Source of the DNA: Eucommia ulmoides | Taxonomy: Eukaryota > Streptophyta > Magnoliopsida > Garryales > Eucommiaceae | DNA: 64,000 nt | Assembly (NCBI GenBank): GCA_016647705.1 | Contig: CM028338.1 | Location: 22,651,577-22,715,576, forward strand | Direction of reading: 5' to 3' | Part shown: piece after piece, positions 1 to 13,200 of the stretch | How positions within the stretch are numbered: position 1 is the stretch's first letter | How the letters are laid out: every line of letters begins with the position of its first letter | Made by a program: the position numbers and the translations under genes | The notes under the pieces: generated by a model | Database searches by the model: none | What the model was told of the DNA's origin: nothing | Seen by the model: only the letters and a program-made list of their open reading frames with translations

Positions 1-815
1 CAAGTAAGCCATATCGGATCCTCATGGATGTGATCGTCTTGGATCGAGTGCGGCATCACCAACTAGAATTCAAATGGTGAAAACTCACAATGATTAATAT
101 GTGAATCTCCATCGCTAATCCACACTTGGGTTCTCTCCCAATTAGTTTGATCATCTTCGATCTCACCCAAATGCCTTCCGTTTGCATTTGGTTCCTCACG
201 ATGGCTTTCATATTCAGATGTGATTTGTTTGCCTCTCAGTGCCACCGCATCCGACTCGGCCACAACAAAGCAGATAAGCTTATTGATTTGAGTCTATAGA
301 GATGTTTCGGTCGCATCAATGTCAATACATACCGACTCAATATAATCAAGATGATCCTCGTGCTCGTTGAGCTAGTCCTGTGTTTCCCTAAAAAATCTCT
401 CAGTTTTCCCCATAACTGTGGCGAACACTTCTTCTAGCTTAGGGGAAGACTCCACATCTTGAACCGGAGTGTCAATCCATGGCGCCTTAGTATTGGAATA
501 ATCCCCCAAGACTTGGTGAATAATTCCAACTTTGATAATCAAATGCCGCTAATTCCTCCAATAACCAAATGGCTTCGTCCGCAGTTAGGTCGTAGAAAGA
601 GGAGGTATCGTTTCCTCCTTTTACCCATGTTCTAGTTGCGGCTTGTAACCCGTTAAGGAAATTCAGAAGTTGACACTCCCTTGGGAAACCATAATTTAGG
701 AACCAGAATAGCAGCTCATTATAACAATTCCAAGCACAATAAAATGGCTTGGAATCCCGTTGAAAGAAATGCAAAAGTACTTGTTGATTTAACATCTTCA
801 AGTACCCTACAGGAA
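1..815 (-). pseudogene. gag-like region of gag-only Athila-type element
   Basis: Decayed retrotransposon gag-like coding region. The best-preserved stretch (about 487-801) contains ECQLLNFLNGLQAATRTW and a following ELAAFDYQ segment, which resembles the Athila gag pattern (FYNGLD...TR...LLEE.A.N.YQW). The part nearer the window edge matches the C-terminal half of the gag-like frame at 54133-54771. No protease or polymerase domain follows in the window. It is broken; the confidence is in the relationship, not in function. Confidence 0.7.
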
Positions 816-916
816 AAACGAAAACAAAACTACAAAGAAAAAATTATAAACAAAAGAAATGCCTAAATTAAAATCAAGTTATTTACTCACAATATCAACA
901 ACAATCTAAAAACCAA

Positions 917-935
917 TCGCCAGCAACGGCCCCCA
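917..935 (-). other. primer-binding site (tRNA-Asp type)
   Basis: Six bases inside the LTR edge, the minus strand reads TGGGGGCCGTTGCTGGCGA, close to the complement of the plant tRNA-Asp 3' end (TGGCGCCGTTGCCGGGGA). Athila-group elements are known to use this primer. The site is degraded compared with the one at 53747-53764. Confidence 0.75.
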
Positions 936-940
936 AAACT

Positions 941-2311
941 TGATAGCGCGTAGATACGTCTTCACTGCAAGTGTACGGGTCAAATTTTTATATAATGAAA
1001 AGAGTAAGGGTTGTCATATCCACAGGGATTGGTTAAGATTATCATTAAGTACCGTGATTATTATAACCTAACTTTATCTAGGCAATAAAAATAAGATTTG
1101 TTTATAATAAAATATACTAATACTAAGTTAATTAATCTAATTATACTAATATAGTATTATGACGTTTATGGGAATTTATTGCCGAGGGATTAACTTCGTT
1201 CACTTAAACGTGTTCGTTTCAATATAGTTTACATTAATGGCATTCATCCCATCTGATAATCTTGGTATCAAAATCTCATTCACTACCTCTCTCGAGTGTA
1301 AAGTGAATGAATATGTGACTTAGCGTCAACGCCGAAGTCCCCCTCGAGTGTCTATACGACACTTGGTCACATGAGTCTCTCCCCAACCACACAGATTGCA
1401 CACTTTCTAACTCCCTCTCGAGTTATTAGATCGTCGCGTTGTATTTAAACCCTAGTCCAAATCCGGGGTTACCACTCCCGAGTGTCAAACCCCATATTCT
1501 TAGTATATCTAAACAAGCATATAAACATGGAATAACGGTAAACACCATCGGATAAACACGAACAACCATTAACCAACCATAGATTTTATATAACGACGTT
1601 TTCGTGAATTACATCATGCCCTAGACAATATATGTTTAGCTACACATTGCCGTCACCCTAAATATAACTAGAAACGAGATAAACATATTTAAACACACAA
1701 CCAATCTAAGAGAGAAATAGGAAAACGAGGAGACTAGCCATTATCCGAAGATCCAACGCTAAAATCGATCCGAGAACGCTTTCTCCTTCTTCGCGTTGTG
1801 ATCTTCTATTGGTCAAATGGCCTTAGAGCTCTCAAGACTCCCGAAAATGTTATTAGGTGTTGGGGGTGAAGGGTGGATATTTATAGGATTCCAAAATATC
1901 AACAACATATCCTAAGATAACTAAATTGTCTGTAGAGTCACCGTTGCGATGGTGGGTATGACGGCAGGGTCACCGCTCCAGCGGTGGCTTGATCGCTGCA
2001 GCGGTAGAATAGTAGGCAAACTCTTTGTATTTTGACCACCGCGGCAGTAGTCCATTCAGCAAACACTCTGCATTTTCACCGCTGCGGTGGTAGATGCAAG
2101 CTTTTGAATAATGCCTTTTTGCTCATTTTCTCACCGTTCTTCTACCTCTTTGATCGTTTACGACCGTTTTAGTCCTTTTTTACCCCCCCCCCCAAATACC
2201 TAATTTAGGACAAAATAAATAAAAACATATTAAAACATAATAAAACGCTATAAAAATAATCAAAAACTAACAAAACTGGCTTGGGGATAAATAGATAAAT
2301 TACAGCTATCA
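941..2311 (-). repeat. 5' LTR, Athila-type
   Basis: LTR of about 1.37 kb. On the minus strand it begins TGATAG at 2311 and ends in CA at 941, next to the PBS. It shares blocks with all other Athila LTRs in the window, including CTCCCGAGTGTCAAACCCC and the CTCACTACCTCTC...AGTG block. GC-rich palindromic units of the type CCGCTGCAGCGGT lie at about 1940-2095. Confidence 0.85.
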
Positions 2312-3718
2312 ATGATTTATTAAAATCTACCCCTGCCATGGTATTAAGATTGGTTTCAAATCCAACACTTCTGTAATGGGTTGGATGGATAAATTGGAAC
2401 GATTGTGAATGCCGCATCCGGGGGTTCTTTGCTATCTTAAACTTCTGAGGAAGCTCAGGCATTACTAGAGGAGATAGCGGCTAATAATTTTCAATGGCCT
2501 AATGAGCGCAATATGGGACGAAAGGTAGCCGATATTCAAGAGGTTGAACCTCTAGCTACCTTGTTGGCCCAAGTTTCGAAGCTCAATGAACCAATTGTTG
2601 TTTTCACCACCAAGGACGCCTCATCAATTAGAGAAATGGAGAATATGGTAAGTGTGTCCCAACCGGGAAATGATAATAAATTCGAGGAATGTCATTTCAT
2701 AAAAAATCGAGCTTACACCTTTAGGCCTGCTAATAACATCCCAACTCATTGTCATCCCAAGATTCAGAACCATGAAAATGTTTCCTACGCAAATACCCAT
2801 AATGCCTTACAAGCTCCTCCTAGTTATCCTTTGCAACAACAGGGCCTTCCTCTACAACAATTGATTTATCCGTCGCAACAACAACAGGTAGATAGGAATA
2901 AATCACCATTGGAAGACATGTTGACTGCATTTATGAGGGAAACTGAAGGTTTCTGAGGGAATCTCATGGTCGTCTCAAAAAGAATAAGGCTCGTCTTGAT
3001 AGCATTGAGACTCATTGCACAATATGCAACCATGAAGTCCCTGGAGACACAAATTGGACAACTTGCTAGCTCCATCAAGGGGCAATCTTCAGGAAAGTTC
3101 CCAAGTGTTGAGGAAACCAATCCAAGGAATTACAAGGCTATCACTTTGAGAAGTGGGAAGGAAGTAGAAACAACAAATCCATAGGAGGATGAGTCCATGA
3201 ATGAAGCTAGTTGTGAAAAAGACGTCATTATGGATGAGAAGCAAAAGAAAGTTCTCAAGGCAACTCTAAATTCCATCTCATTCCCAGACAACCCTCATAT
3301 TATCAATCCACCGTTACCGTACCCACAACGGTTTAAGAAGAAAAAATTAGACAGCCAATTTGTTAAGTTTCTAGAGATTTTTAAGAGAATCCACATCAAT
3401 ATTCATTTTACGGATGCGTTAGGCCAAATGCCCAATTATGGAAAATTTTGGAAGGACGTCATAGCCAATAAGAAAATGTTAGAGGAATATGAAACAGTCA
3501 AGCTCACAAAAAGTAGTAAGATTCTTCAATGTAAACTACCACAAAAATTAAATGATCCACAGAAGCTTCCCCATCCCATGCACTAATGGGAGTCTAATTT
3601 TGAGAAGGCATTGTGCGACCTTGGAGCTAGTACCAATCTCATGCCGTTATCCATTTTTTGAAAGTTAGGGCATGGATAAGTAAAACCCATTACTACATCC
3701 TTGTAAATGGTAGATAAT
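2312..3718 (+). pseudogene. Athila gag-pro remnant
   Basis: Plus-strand remnant of an autonomous-type Athila element. Recognisable Athila gag pieces occur in order: the SEEAQALLEEIAANNFQWPNER region (about 2440-2515), the QIGQLASSIKGQ...NPRNYKAITLRSGKE segment (about 3050-3165), and the PPLPYPQRF...FLEIFKRIHINI...ALGQMPNY segment (about 3315-3450). The start of a retropepsin (CDLGASTNLMP) follows at about 3615-3650, and the family resemblance fades near 3718. It is interrupted on the left by the element ending at 2311 and on the right by Tat LTR sequence. Broken, several breaks. Confidence 0.85.
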
Positions 3719-3811
3719 ATGGCTCAAGTGGATATTCTTGAGAGGCATAAAGGTTCACCCAGTTCTTCAAATTCACCTCAAGACTGGTTGGTTTTTAAAC
3801 AATTACTCGAG
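3719..3811. other. unassigned junction sequence
   Basis: About 90 bases between the Athila protease remnant and the first recognisable Tat LTR sequence. No family resemblance is visible. The true left end of the Tat LTR (expected to begin TGTAGACACC) is not present here. Confidence 0.4.
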
Positions 3812-5441
3812 CACCTTAGGTTTGAAGGGAATGAATTTTTACCTGAGATCACACTATATAATATAGAAAAATACCCAAAAACATGACAAAAACACAAAAC
3901 TATTAAATTTGACAAAATGCAGTTAAGTAAAAGTTTTGGGTCAACCTCAAATTTTCCATAATATAAGGAGGTCTAAAATGACATTATTAAAGTTTGATTT
4001 TCTTTAAATCATCTTTAGTATAGATAAAAATTAGACACCATCCTTAAATTATAGGATATTTCAAACAATTATCTCAGTTACCTTGATGCACCCCAGATTT
4101 TGATAGCAGAAAAAGTAAAGAATCAGGAATTGCATGAAAAAAAAGTTTCATCCCTTCCTCTCTATGTCATCCAAATCTGTTCATTTTGAAAATGTTTTTT
4201 CAAGGTATTTTCTAGGTGAAAGTTTTGAAAAACTTCTTGGGTTGAGATTTTTGTTAAAAAACGAGTCGCCACCTAGCACGGGGTTAAATTGTGTGCTAGG
4301 TCACCGGGAATCTGAAAATTCATTTTTCTTTTGAACTGGCCCTCGTTTTGACTTTCTTAGGTCTATGTACTATAGATATGATTTAAGTTTGAGAAGTCAA
4401 TTATGCTCGGGGAAGGTGTTAGACATCCGTCCGAAGATGGTACCACAGTCTAAAGAGATATTCAATGTTAAACACTACCCAATAAGTTTTCTTTGATTCA
4501 CTTAAACAAAATAATTCCCCTTATATAATTTTTTTTGTTCTTTTCATGTATTTGTGACATGATTTAACGGATAGCAAGTAAATACAACAACTACCACTAG
4601 TCAGCAACACCCAATAAAAATTGATATACAAGCAGATATGTAAATATGCAAGCTATACTAAATGAAATGCAAACTAAGACTAAGTTGTTTGGATATGCAA
4701 CCAAACCCCCACATGGGTTGCCTACGTATCTCAAATGAGCATCAGGTCATCACATAGTTTGTTCTGGTTAGGGAAGATGATATGTTTTATTATTAGATGT
4801 ATGACTAAACCCTTATGGGTTGCCTAAGAACTTCGCGTGGTTACCAAAGGTTAGGCTGGACGTAGTTCATTCTTGTCTCGTTTAAAACTAGATTTACTAT
4901 TATAGGAATGGCAAAACCCTTATGGGTTGCTTACGTACTTTGGGTGGTTACAACAAATCAAGTTGAACGTAGTTCAGTCTTGTTATGTTTGAAAAGCTAG
5001 GTTGTTTTTAGTTAAAGATTTTGTTTGTTTTAGTTAATTTTAGTTGAATATTAGTTGGTTTTGGTTGTGAACAACTCAAATCACAACCCTAATTAGCTAT
5101 TATTAACAGTTCTTAGAGATGTGAACAACCTAAATCACAACCCTAATTAGGTTTATTAACAATTTTTTATAGTTTTGAACAACCACAATCACAAACCTAA
5201 TATATAAATAACAACCTTTTGATTTTGTCAAGAACCTTAGACAAATTCCTTTGTTTGGGTTAGTTTAGTGTCAGTGTGTGAGTTGTTAGTTAATAGTGAA
5301 AAGCAAATACTATATAGTTATGCTAGTCCTACTTGTAACCAACGAAAACGGGAAGGTTTCTGAAGAATAATCGCATATATCCCCGAAAGAAAATAAGCCA
5401 TCCCTTTATCTGGATTTCTAAGCCACAAGGATCTGTCAATG

Positions 5442-5487
5442 GTATATATATACATATATATATATATATAGTGTGTGTGTGTGTGTT
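5442..5487. repeat. (TA)n(GT)n microsatellite, array unit 1
   Basis: Compound TA then GT repeat. The unit 1 to unit 2 junction lies exactly at its right edge, where the GT run passes into GTTTTGACTTCC of the next unit. Confidence 0.95.
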
Positions 5488-6576
5488 TTGACTTCCTTAG
5501 GTCTATGTACTAGAGATATGATTTAAGTTCGGGGAGTTGATTATGCTCGGGGAAGATGTTAGACATCCGTCCGAAGATGGTACCACAGTCAAAATAAATA
5601 TTCAATGTTAAACACTACCCAATAAGTTTTCTTTGATTCAGTTAAACAAAATAATTCCCCTTATATAAATATTTTGTTCTTTTCATGTATTTTTGACATG
5701 ACTTAATGGATAGTAGGTAAATACTAAAGCTACTACTAGTCAGCGACACCCAATAAAAATTTATATACAGGTAGATATGTAAATATGCAAGTTATACTAA
5801 ATGAAATGCAAACTAAGACTAAGTTATTTGGATATGCGATCAATCCCCCACGTGGGTTGCCTACGTATCTGAAATGAGCATTAGGTCATCACATAGTTCG
5901 TTCTGGTTTGGGTAGAGGATATGGTTTATTATTAGGGGTATGACTAAACCATTATAGGTTGCCTAAGAACTTTGCGTGGTTACCAAAGGTTAGGCTAGAC
6001 ATAGCTCATTCTTGTCTCGTTTAAAACTAGATCTATTTTAGGAATGGCAAAACCCTTATGGGTTACTTTTGTACTTTGGGTGGTTACAACAGATCAAGTC
6101 GATCGTAGTTGAGTCTTGTTATGTTTGAAAAGCTGGGTTGTTTTTAGTTAAAGATTTGGTTTGTTTTAGTTAATTTTAGTTGAATATTAGTTGGCTTTGG
6201 TTGTGAACAACTAGAATCACAACCCTAATTAGCTATTAATAACAGTTCTTGGAGTTGTGAACAACCTAAATCACAACCCTAATTAGGTTTATTAACAATT
6301 TTTTGGAGTTTTGAACAACCTCAATCACAACCCTAATATGTACATAACAACCCTTTGATTTTATCAAGAACCTTAGAAAAATTCCTTTGTTTGGGTTAGT
6401 TAGTGTTAGTACGTGATTTGTTAGTTAATAGTGAAAAGTAAATACTATATATTTATGCTAGTCCTACTCGTAACCAACGAAAATGAGAAGGTTTCTGAAG
6501 AAGAACCACACATATCCCCGAAGGAAAAGAACCCATCCCTTTATCCGGAGTTCATAGCCACAAAGGTCTGTCGATG

Positions 6577-6578
<2 letters not shown>

Positions 6579-6607
<29 letters not shown>

Positions 6608-6637
6608 ATGTCTGTGTGTGTGTGTGTGTATTTGTGC
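6579..6637. repeat. (AT)n(TG)n microsatellite, array unit 2
   Basis: Same compound microsatellite at the homologous place in unit 2. A further short AT run at 6824-6842 belongs to the local duplication in that unit. Confidence 0.95.
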
Positions 6638-8460
6638 GTGTGTTTCGTTTAGCTAAAAAAAATGTGATGTTCTTGGGGGAATCGTATAGCCTACGCGCTA
6701 CTCATGGTGTGATAGAAGTTTTGTTTGAATCCTCACATGTTCTGAACATGTTGTCGGATGATTTGACTTCTTTGATTGTTTTTGCATGTTCTTGAATGTT
6801 CTTGAGATGCTTGAAGTGGTTTTGTATATATATATATATAGTCTATGTGTGTTTCGTTTAGCTAAAAAAAAATATGATGTTCTTGGGGGAATCGTATAGC
6901 CTACGCACTACTCATGGTATAATAGAAGTTTTGTTTGAATCCTCACATGTTCTGAACATGTTGTTGGATGATTTGACTTCTTTGATTGTTTTTGCATGTT
7001 ATTGAATGTTCTTGAGATGCTTTAAGTTGTTTTGTATGAGTTTATCCAAGTTTGGTTGTTACAGTTAAAATTAAATATCTGTTTGATGTTCTTAACTAAA
7101 TCGAAAGCTTGTTCGGTTGTTTTATGGGTTTTATGTGTTATGTACATTAAAGTAAAATGTGTTATCTACATGATCCTACTATATACAAGTAATATAGACA
7201 AGATTAAGAAAAGATCATAGGGTGTTTTATAGGTGTAAGTTTTGAAAAACTTCTTGGACCAAGATTTTTGTTAAAAATTGAGTCGCCACCTAGTACTGGG
7301 TTAAATTGTGTGCTAGGTTACCGGGAATTTGGAAATTCATTTTTCTTTCGAAATAGCCCATGTTTTGACTTCCTTAGGTCTATGTACTATAGATTTGATC
7401 TAAGTTCAGGGAGTCAATTATACTCGGGGAAGGTGTTAGACATCCGTTTGAAGATGGTACCACAGTCCAAATAGATATTCACTGTTAAACACTATCCAAT
7501 AAGTTTTCTTTGATTCACTTAAATGAAATAATTCCCCTTTTATAATTTTTTGTTCCTTTCAAGTATTTTTGACATGATTTAATGGATAGCAGGTAAATAC
7601 TATAGCTACTACTAGTCAGTGACACCCAATAAAAATTGATATACAAACAGATATGTAAATATGCAAGCTATATTAAATGAAATGCAAACTAAGACTAAGT
7701 TGTGCGGATATGCGATCAAACCCCCACGTGGGTTGCCTGCATATCTAAAATGAGCATCAGGTCATCACATAGTTCATTCTGGTTAGGGTAGAGGATATGG
7801 TTTATTATTAGAGGTATGACTAAACACTTATGGGTTGCCTAAGTACTTTCTATGTTTACCATAGGCTAGGTTGGACGTAGTTCATTCTTGTCTCGTTTAA
7901 AACTAGATTTACTATTATAGGAATAACCAAACCCTTATGGGTTGCTTCTGTACTTTGGGTGGTTACAACAGATCATGTCGAACGTAGTTTAGTCTTATTA
8001 TGTTTGAAAAGTTAGGTTGTTTTTAGTTAAAAATTTGGTTTGTCTTAATTAATTTTAGTTGAATATTAGTTGGTTTTGGTTGTGAACAACTAGAATCAAA
8101 ACCCTAATTAGTTATTACTAATAGTTCTTAGAGTTGTGAACAACCTAAATCACAACCCTAATTAGGTTTATTAACGATTTTTTTGAGTTGTAAACAACCT
8201 CAATCACATCCCTAATATATACATAACAACACTTTGATTTTGTCAAGAACCTTAGACAAATTCCTTTGTTTGGGTTAGTTTAGTGTTAGTTTGTAAGATG
8301 TTAGTTAATAGTGAAAAGCAAATACTATATATTCATTCTAGTCACAATCGAAACCAATGAAAACGGGAAGGTTTCTGAAGAAGAATCACACATATCCCCG
8401 AAGGAAAATAAGCCATCCCTTTGTCCCAAGTTTTTAGCCCCAAGGGTTTGTCGATGGTAT

Positions 8461-8524
8461 GTATATATATATATAGTGTGGGTGGGTGGGTGGGTGTGGG
8501 TGTGTGTGTGTGTTTCGATTAGCT

Positions 8525-8602
<78 letters not shown>
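8461..8602. repeat. long TA/TG microsatellite, array unit 3
   Basis: A TA run, a GTGGGTGGG stretch and a TG run at 8461-8514, followed at 8529-8602 by about 37 uninterrupted AT dinucleotides, the longest in the window. Reading frames made of Ile-Tyr or Thr-His repeats here are artefacts. Confidence 0.95.
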
Positions 8603-8603
<1 letters not shown>

Positions 8604-10180
8604 GTTCGTGGGAGAATCGTATAGCCTATGCACAACTCATGGTGGATAGAAGTTTTGTTTGAATCCTCACATGTTCTTAACATCTTGTTTGACGATTTGA
8701 CATCTTTGATTGTTTTGCATGTTCTTGAATGTTCTTGAGATGCTTGAATTGGTTTTGAATGATTTGATCCTAGTTTGGTTGTTATAGTTAAAATTAAATA
8801 TTTGTTTGATGTTCTTAACTAAATCAAAAGCTTATTTCAGTTGCTTTATGGGTTTTATGTGTTTTGTACATTAAAGTAAAATGTGTTATCTACATGATCC
8901 TACTATATACAAGTAATATAGACAAGATTAAGAAAATATCATAGGGTTTTTTATAGGTGTAAGTTTTGAAAAACTTCTTGGGCCAAGATTTTTGTTAAAA
9001 ATTGAGTCGCCACCTAGCACGGGGTTAAATTGTGTACTCACTGAGAATTTGGAAATTTATTTTTCTTTTGAAATAGCTTATGTTTTGACTTCCTTAGGTC
9101 TATGTACTATATATTTGATCTAAGTTCAGGGAGTCGATTATGCTCGGGGAAGGTGTTAGACATCCGTCTGAAGATGGTACCACAGTCCAAATAGATATTC
9201 ACTGTTAAACACTATCCAATAAGTTTTCTTTGATTCACTTAAATGAAATAATTCCCCTTTTATAATTTTTTGTTCTTTTCATGTATTTTTTACATGATTT
9301 AATGGATAGTAGGTAAATACTACAGCTACTACTAGTCAGCGACACCCAATAAAAATTTATATACAAGTAGATATGTAAATATGCAAGCTATACTAAGTGA
9401 AATTCAAATTAAGACTAAGTTGTTTGGATATGCAATCAAACCCCCCACGTGGGTTGCCTACATAGCTAAAATGAGCATCAGGTCATCACAAAGTTCATTC
9501 TGGTTAGGGTAGAGGATATGGTTTATTATTAGAGGTATGACTAAACACTTATGGGTTGCCTAAGTACGTTCTGTGGTTACCATAGGCTAGGCTGGACGCA
9601 GTTCATTCTTGTCTCGTTTAAAACTATATTTACTATTATAGGAATAACCTAACCCTTATGGGTTGCTTGTGTACTTTGGGTGGTTACAACAGATAATGTC
9701 GAACGTAGTTTAGTCTTATTATGTTTGAAAAGCTAGGTTGTTTTTAGTTAAATATTTGGTTTGTTTTAATTAATTTTAGTTGAATATTAGTTGGTTTTGG
9801 TTGTGAACAACTAGAATCAAAACCCTAATTAGTTAGTACTAACAGTTCTTAGAGTTGTGAACAACCTAAATCACAACCCTAATTACGTTTATTAACAATT
9901 GTTTTGAGTTGTGAACAACCTCAATCACATCCCTAATATATACATAACAACCCTTTGATTTTTTCAAGAACCTTAGACAAATTCCTTTGTTTTGGGTTAG
10001 TTTAGTGTTAGTTTGTAAGTTGTTAGTTAATAATGAAAAGAAAATACTATATATTTATTCTAGTCCTACTCAAAACCAATGAAAACGAGATGGTTTCTGA
10101 AGAATAATCACACGTATCCCCGAAGGAAAAGAAGCCATCCCTTTGTCCCAAGTTTTTAGCCACAAGGGTTTGTCGATGGT

Positions 10181-10202
10181 ATGTATATATGTATATATAT
10201 GT

Positions 10203-10234
<32 letters not shown>
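10181..10234. repeat. (TA)n(TG)n microsatellite, array unit 4
   Basis: Homologous microsatellite in unit 4, dominated by TG. The unit 5 counterpart at 11815-11840 is short. Confidence 0.95.
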
Positions 10235-13200
10235 ATAATGTTCTTGGGAGAATCGTATAGCCTATGCACAACTCATGGTGTGATGGAAGTTTTGTTTGAA
10301 TCCTCACATGTTCTTAACATGTTGTTGGACAATTTGACGTCTTTGATTGTTTTTGCATGTTCTTGAATGTTCTTGAGATGCTTGAATTGGTTTTGTATGA
10401 TTTGATCCTAGTTTTGTTGTTATAGTTAAAATTAAATATTTGTTTGATGTTCTTAACAAAATCAAAAGCTTGTTCGGTTACTTTATGGGTTTTATGTGTT
10501 TTGTACGTTAAAGTAAAATGTGTTATCTACATGATCCTACTATATACAAGTAATATACAAAAGATTAAGAAACGATCATAGGGTGTTTTATAGGTGTAAG
10601 TTTTGAAAAACTTAGGCCCAGATTTTTGTTAAAAATGGAGTCGTCGCTTTGCACGAAGTTAAATTGTTTGTTAGGTCACCAGGAAACTGAAAATTCATTT
10701 TTATTTTGAAATGACTCATGTCTTGACTTCCTTAGGTCTATGTACTAGAGATATGATTAAAGTTCAGAGAGTCGATTATGTTCGGGGAAGGTGTTAGACA
10801 TCCGTCTGAAAATGGTACCACAGTCTAAATAGATATTGATTGTTAAACACTATCCAATAAGTTTTATTATTCACTTAAACAAAACAATTCCCCTTTTATA
10901 AATTTTTTGTTCTTTTCATGTATTTGTGACATGATTTAATGATTAGCAAGTAAATACAACAACTACCACTAGTCAGCGACACCCAATAAAAATTAATGTA
11001 TAGGCAGATATGTAAATATGCAAGCTATACTAAATGAAATGCAAACTAAGACTAAGTTGTTTGGATATGCGATCAAACCTCCACATGGGTTGCCTACGTA
11101 TCTCAAATGAGCATCAGGTCATCACATAGTTCATTCTGGTTAGGGTAGAGGATATGGTTTATTATTAGAGTTATAACTAAACCCTTATGGGTTGCCTAAG
11201 TACTTTGCGTGGTTACTGAATGTTAGGCTGGATGTAGTTCATTCTTGTCTTGTTTAAAACTATATTTACTATTATAGGAATGACCAAACCCTTATGGGTT
11301 GCTTATGTACTTTGGGTGGTTACAACAGATCAGGTCGAACGTAGTTCAGTCTCGTTACGTTTTAAAAGTTGAGTTATTTTTAGTTAAAGATATGGTTTGT
11401 TTTAGTTAATTTTAGTTGAATATTAGTTAGTTTTTATTGTGAACAACTAGAATCACAATCCTAATTAGCTATTATTAATAATTCTTAGAGTTGTGAACAA
11501 CCAAAATCACAACCCAAATTAGGTTTATTAACAATTTTTTAGAGTTGTGAACAACCTCAATCACAACCCAAATATATACATAACAACCCTTTGATTTTGT
11601 CAAGAACCTTAGACAAATTCCTTTATTTGGGTTAGTTTAGTGTTAGTGTGTGAGTTGTTAGCTAATAGTGAAAAGAAAATACTATATATTTATGCTAGTC
11701 CTACTCGTAACCAATGAAAATGGGAAGGTTTCTAAAGAAGAATGACACATATCCCCGAAGAAAACGAAGCCATCCCTTTATCCCGAGTTCTTAGCCACAA
11801 GGGTCCGTCGATGACATATATATATATAGTGTGTGTGTGTTTCTTTTAACTAAAAAAAATGCGATGTTCTTGGGGAATCGTATAGCCTATGCACAACTCA
11901 TAGTGTGATAGAAGTTTTGTTTGAATCCTCACATGTTCTTCATATGTCAGACGATTTGACATCTTTGATTGTTTTTCCACGTTCTTGCATGTTTTTGAAT
12001 GTTCTTGTGATGCTTGAAGTGGTTTTGTTTGATTTGATCCTAGTTTGGTTGTTATAGTTAAAATTAAATATTTGTTTGATGTTCTTAACAAAATCAAAAG
12101 CTTGTTCAGTTGTTTTATGGGTTTTATGTGTTGTGTACATTAAAGTAAAATGTGTTATCTACATGATCCTACTATATACAAGTAATATAGACAAGATTAA
12201 GAAAATATCATAGTGTGTTTTATAGGAATATAACTACTTAGGGGATATGGTTTTCTCTAACTTTTTACCTCCTTTTCCTCCTTGATCTTCTTGGTCGGTG
12301 GTTGATCGTTGGTTGATGAGTGGTCATCGATTCCTCGAGTTCTTCAACAAGAACCCAAGAACACCATAATTAGGGGTTGTGGTCGTCCCTACGTAGCGAG
12401 TATCCCTCCCTCCCTCCTTTGCCCTCTTTGCTCGGTGTTGATCAATGGTCGTCGATTCCTCGAGTTCTTATTCCAAGAACATCAAGAACGCCTTCTGGGA
12501 CCATATTTTGGTAGAATAATGATGTGTTATTTGGGAAATAATCTTGAGAGGCCTATCACATGAGATAGTTGCTCGAGTTTAGAGAGAGAACCTAGACCTT
12601 CAAGACTTGCAAAAATGATAGGGGTGGCCTTATATTTATAGACCTAGGGCTTGGGAATTGACCAATATGCAATCCAATCCAATGTGTTCCTTGGGAAATG
12701 TTTGGCCTAGGGGACTACTGTTATTGTATTGGTTTTGTTTGGCTTGGAACGAATTTAGGATAGAAAGTGGGATTCTCAAATATTTGGTAATCATTACCAA
12801 ATCTTTTCAAAGATTTGGTAATGATTGGTAATTGTTGCTATTTATTGGCAATCATTACTAATCATTTTCTCTCCTCCAATCAAAATCCTTGCACATGGGA
12901 GTATTTATGAATTGATGTGATGGATCCGATTCAATTTAGGGGTAAGTACCGGTTAGATCTACTATTTTAGTTTGGTCAGCATAAATGCGTCCAAGGTTCA
13001 TTGTACTTTGTCCTTAGGTGTCACTTTTTATTTAATGATAGGTTATGAGTCATGACTTGGAGGGCACTCCTACGGTTCGATTCGGATGGAATTCAGTTAA
13101 CTTAACTTGTAACTGACGGTTGGTTTTTCAAGTTCCTAGTTAACCCTAAGATCTTTTCGTGAAACTATCTACATCTTTTGAACCAAGCCATTCCATGTCA

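Larger units (their letters stand above)
1..2311 (-). mobile_element. Athila-type gag-only LTR element, 5' end (left part outside window)
   Basis: Minus-strand Ty3/gypsy element of which the window holds the 5' LTR, the primer-binding site and part of a gag-like region. The order on the minus strand (LTR, PBS, gag) gives the orientation. It matches the plus-strand element at 52358-57883 and the minus-strand one at 33346-39850 in LTR type, PBS and gag, so it belongs to the same family. To its right lies an unrelated plus-strand Athila gag fragment, so this copy was inserted into that older element. The target duplication cannot be tested because the 3' LTR is outside the window. It is a fossil with several breaks in the gag region. 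Confidence 0.85.
4207..12225 (-). repeat. tandem array of five about 1.64-1.73 kb units inside the LTR
   Basis: Landmark GACTTCCTTAGGTCTATG (GACTTTCTTAG in the first unit) recurs at 4350, 5490, 7367, 9087 and 10725. Approximate units are 4207-5489 (incomplete on its right), 5490-7224 (incomplete on its left), 7225-8946, 8947-10585 and 10586-12225. Each complete unit holds the GAGTCGCCACCTAG block, two or three TATGGGTTGCCTA blocks, three GTGAACAACC...CACAACCCTAATTAG subrepeats, and a TA/TG microsatellite. The second unit also contains a local duplication of about 208 bases (about 6644-6850 repeated at 6851-7040). Confidence 0.9.

Noticed and set aside
8311-8649. Open frames rich in Ile-Tyr or Thr-His around 8311-8649, and similar ones near 6431-6795 and 10047-10366
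   Set aside because: They are translations of TA/TG microsatellites inside the LTR array; no coding signal.
4207-12225. Regularly spaced repeats as a CRISPR-like array
   Set aside because: Units are over 1.6 kb with microsatellites and LTR text, in a plant nuclear setting; this is tandem LTR duplication.
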